NCBI GenBank assembly: GCA_903642255.1
Contig: CAHJWP010000001.1
Span: 1-64,000 of the forward strand
Reading direction: 5' to 3'
Length of the DNA stretch: 64,000 nt
Origin: Sphingomonadaceae bacterium
GTDB taxonomy: Bacteria > Pseudomonadota > Alphaproteobacteria > Sphingomonadales > Sphingomonadaceae
Below, piece after piece: positions 61,617 to 64,000 of this stretch. Position 1 is the stretch's first letter, and each line of letters opens with the position of its first letter. The position numbers and the translations under genes were made by a program. The notes beneath the pieces were generated by a model, which saw only the letters and a list, made by a program, of their open reading frames with translations, searched no databases and was not told where the DNA came from.

Positions 61617-64000
61617 ATGTTCAACCTCGCCGAGTATCGCGCGCAGCCGAACCGCCTCGCCGACTTCCTGCCGTGGGCGGCGCTGGTCGCCGACGGCGTC
61701 GTCCTCAACAAGGACGGCAGCTTCCAGCGCTCGGCGCGGTTCCGCGGTCCCGACCTCGACTCGGCGACCCCGACCGAACTGGTCGCTGTGACTGCGCGGC
61801 TTAACGCTGCTCTGCGCCGGCTCGGTTCGGGCTGGGCAGTGTATGTCGAGGCGCAGCGAACCGCCGCCGGTCATTATCCGCTGAGCGAGTTTCTCGATCC
61901 GGTCTCGGCGCTGGTCGACCGCGAGCGCCGGGCGCAATTCGAAGAAGAGGGGGCGCATTTTGAGAGCGGCTATTTCCTGACGTTGGCCTGGCTGCCCCCG
62001 CCCGATAGCGCGGCGCGAGCCGAGGGGTGGCTGTACGAAGGCGGCGCGCGCGGAAGTCGCGACGACGACTGGCGCGAGCGGCTGAAGAGCTTCGTTGATC
62101 GTACCGACCGCGTTCTCGACCTCCTCGACGGGTTCGTCCCCGAAGCGGCGTGGCTGTCCGACGCCGAGACCCTGACCTATCTCCATTCGACGATCTCGAG
62201 CCGCCGCCAGCGCGTCGCGGTGCCGGCGACACCGATGCACCTCGATGCGCTGCTCGCCGACGAAGCGCTGACCGGCGGCCTCGCACCGATGCTGGGCAAC
62301 CAGCGTCTGCGGACGCTGAGCATCACCGGCCTGCCCGGCGCGACCGAGCCCGGCATCCTCGACGAGCTCAACCGCCTGCCGTTCGCCTATCGCTGGTCGA
62401 CCCGGGCGGTCTGCCTCGACAAGGCCGATGCCGCCAGGCTGCTCGGCCGCATCCGCCGCCAGTGGTTCGCCAAACGCAAGTCGGTCGCGGCGATTCTCAA
62501 GGAGGTGCTTACCAACGAGGCAAGCGTGCTCGTTGACAACGACGCCAGCAACAAGGCCGCCGACGCCGATGAGGCACTGCAGCTGCTCGGGGCCGACGTC
62601 GCCGGCTGGGCCTATGTCACCGCGACGATTACCGTCTCGCACCGCGACGCGCGCATCGCCGACGCGCGGTTGAAGGCGGTCGAAAAGATCGTCCAGGGCC
62701 GCGACTTCACCTGCATCCCCGAAACCCTCAACGCGCTCGAAGCTTGGCTCGGGTCGCTACCCGGCCACGCCTACGCCAATGTCCGCCAGCCGCCGATCTC
62801 GACGCTCAACCTCGCGCATATGATCCCGCTGTCAGCGGTTTGGGCTGGGCCGGAGGCCAACGAGCATCTTGGCGGTCCGCCGCTGTTCTTCGCCCGCACC
62901 GAGGGTTCGACCCCGTTCCGGTTCTCGAACCATGTTGGCGATGTTGGCCATACACTGGTCGTTGGTCCGACCGGAGCCGGCAAGTCGGTGCTGCTGGCAT
63001 TCATGGCGCTGCAGTTCCGCCGCTACGCAGGCGCGCAGGTCTTCGCGTTCGACTTCGGCGGCAGCATCCGCGCCGCGACGCTGGCGATGGTGGGCGACTG
63101 GCACGATCTCGGCGGCGGCCTCGCCGGGAACGAGGGCGCGGCAAACGCCGCACCATCGCTGCAGCCGCTGGCGCGGATTGACGAGCCCGGCGAGCGCGCC
63201 TGGGCGGCGGAGTGGCTCGCCGGGCTATTGTCCCGCGAGGGCGTCGCGGTCGGTCCGGAGATCAAGGAACTGCTGTGGTCGGCGCTCGCCAGCCTCGCGT
63301 CGGCACCGGTGTCCGAGCGCACGTTGACCGGCCTGACCGTGCTGCTTCAGTCGTCGGCGCTCAAGCAGGCGCTGCAGCCGTATACGCTCGATGGGCCGTG
63401 GGGCCGTCTGCTCGACGGCGACCACGAAGCGCTCGGCACCGGCAGCGTCCAGGCGTTCGAGACCGAGGGGCTAGTCGGCACCGCGGCCGCCGCCGCCGTC
63501 CTCGCCTACCTGTTCCACCGCATCGGCGACCGACTAACCGGTGCCCCGACGATGATAATCGTCGACGAAGGCTGGCTGGCGTTGGACGACGCCGAGTTCG
63601 GGCGGCAGCTGCGCGAGTGGCTGAAGACGCTGCGCAAGAAGAACGCGTCCGTCGTGTTCGCCACCCAGAGTCTCGCCGACATCGACGGCTCGGCGATCGC
63701 CCCGGCGATCATCGAGAGCTGCCCGACCCGGCTGTTCCTGCCCAACGAGCGCGCGCTCGAGCCGCAGATCGCCGCGATCTACCGGCGGTTCGGGCTGAAC
63801 GACCGCCAGCTCGAGATCGTCGCACGGGCGACGCCGAAGCGCGACTATTACTGTCAAAGCCGGCGAGGCAACCGGCTGTTCGAGCTGGGCCTCAGCAATG
63901 TCGCGCTGGCATTCACCGCCACCTCGTCGCGCGCCGACCAGATCGCAATTGAGCGGCTGCTCGCCGAGCATGGCGGGCAAGCGTTCGCAGCCGCGTGGCT
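61617..64000 (+). CDS. trbE: Conjugal transfer ATPase TrbE (VirB4), C-terminus beyond window
   Basis: The frame is open from ATG 61617 (MFNLAEYRAQPNRLADFLPW) to the window edge, 794 codons, so only the last few residues of a VirB4-type ATPase are missing. The N-terminal CagE/TrbE domain is LVADGVVLNKDGSFQRSARF and GSLPGHAYANVRQPPISTLN. Walker A is TLVVGPTGAGKSVLLAFMAL near residue 450, and Walker B MIIVDEGWLALDDAEFGRQL near residue 646. NASVVFATQSLADIDGS is also typical. It energises pilus assembly and transfer. Confidence 0.95.
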   Translation, partial: MFNLAEYRAQPNRLADFLPWAALVADGVVLNKDGSFQRSARFRGPDLDSATPTELVAVTARLNAALRRLGSGWAVYVEAQRTAAGHYPLSEFLDPVSALVDRERRAQFEEEGAHFESGYFLTLAWLPPPDSAARAEGWLYEGGARGSRDDDWRERLKSFVDRTDRVLDLLDGFVPEAAWLSDAETLTYLHSTISSRRQRVAVPATPMHLDALLADEALTGGLAPMLGNQRLRTLSITGLPGATEPGILDELNRLPFAYRWSTRAVCLDKADAARLLGRIRRQWFAKRKSVAAILKEVLTNEASVLVDNDASNKAADADEALQLLGADVAGWAYVTATITVSHRDARIADARLKAVEKIVQGRDFTCIPETLNALEAWLGSLPGHAYANVRQPPISTLNLAHMIPLSAVWAGPEANEHLGGPPLFFARTEGSTPFRFSNHVGDVGHTLVVGPTGAGKSVLLAFMALQFRRYAGAQVFAFDFGGSIRAATLAMVGDWHDLGGGLAGNEGAANAAPSLQPLARIDEPGERAWAAEWLAGLLSREGVAVGPEIKELLWSALASLASAPVSERTLTGLTVLLQSSALKQALQPYTLDGPWGRLLDGDHEALGTGSVQAFETEGLVGTAAAAAVLAYLFHRIGDRLTGAPTMIIVDEGWLALDDAEFGRQLREWLKTLRKKNASVVFATQSLADIDGSAIAPAIIESCPTRLFLPNERALEPQIAAIYRRFGLNDRQLEIVARATPKRDYYCQSRRGNRLFELGLSNVALAFTATSSRADQIAIERLLAEHGGQAFAAAW

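Overview
The window is high-GC alphaproteobacterial DNA. A sphingomonad-type host is suggested by CcrM with GANTC sites, abundant TonB-dependent receptors, NodT-type efflux, and a RepA/DUF2840/DUF3363 plasmid backbone. It divides into an ordinary chromosomal half (about 1-25,600), a graveyard of broken genes (about 25,700-32,900), and a conjugative plasmid or ICE backbone (about 35,000-64,000) split by a catabolic island of about 16 kb.

The left half holds housekeeping and physiology genes. These are kup K+ uptake, alanine dehydrogenase, a small phosphatase, YceI, a UdgX uracil-DNA glycosylase with its partner radical-SAM protein, thiD, rnhB, ccrM, an OFA-family MFS carrier, a type II toxin-antitoxin pair, a secreted CocE/NonD hydrolase, nth, a small lipoprotein and tRNA-Arg(CCG). 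A leftward operon follows: response regulator, histidine kinase, RND permease, adaptor and outer-membrane factor.

From about 25,777 come successive remnants. A decayed DNA-phosphorothioation module (cysteine desulfurase, DUF4007 and ATPase, resembling SspA/B/C) carries frameshifts and nonsense codons. It is followed by broken ParB, DUF932 and TraG fragments, an inverted partial copy of a FecR gene, and a truncated IS66 element. The IS66 lies next to a TonB receptor that has lost its barrel. That receptor belongs to an otherwise intact ECF sigma/FecR cassette.

The mobile backbone runs HTH - RepA - ParA - RHH protein - DUF2840 - S26/TraF peptidase - lytic transglycosylase - relaxase - TraG - CopG, then TrbB - TrbC - TrbD - TrbE (cut by the window end). 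Most neighbours overlap by 4 bp. RepA has three 16-bp iteron-like repeats in its 3' end. Inverted repeats in the gap before the relaxase mark a candidate oriT.

The island (43,435-59,615) sits between copG and trbB, which are normally adjacent. It carries an eight-gene, translationally coupled leftward operon: Rieske oxygenase, creatininase-like amidohydrolase, cupin, isochorismatase-like cysteine hydrolase, AtzG, AtzE, AtzH/HpxZ and a GGT-family HpxW-like enzyme. Around it are a TonB receptor, a nucleoside hydrolase, a ribokinase, an MFS carrier, a CodA/AtzC-type deaminase, a 2-oxoglutarate/Fe(II) oxygenase and a LysR regulator with a T-N11-A operator in the divergent gap. I infer a pathway that imports an N-heterocyclic ribonucleoside or related compound, removes and phosphorylates the ribose, deaminates and oxidises the base, opens the ring and finishes through oxalurate/oxamate-type chemistry. 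The substrate is unknown. This is the best candidate in the window for an undescribed system.
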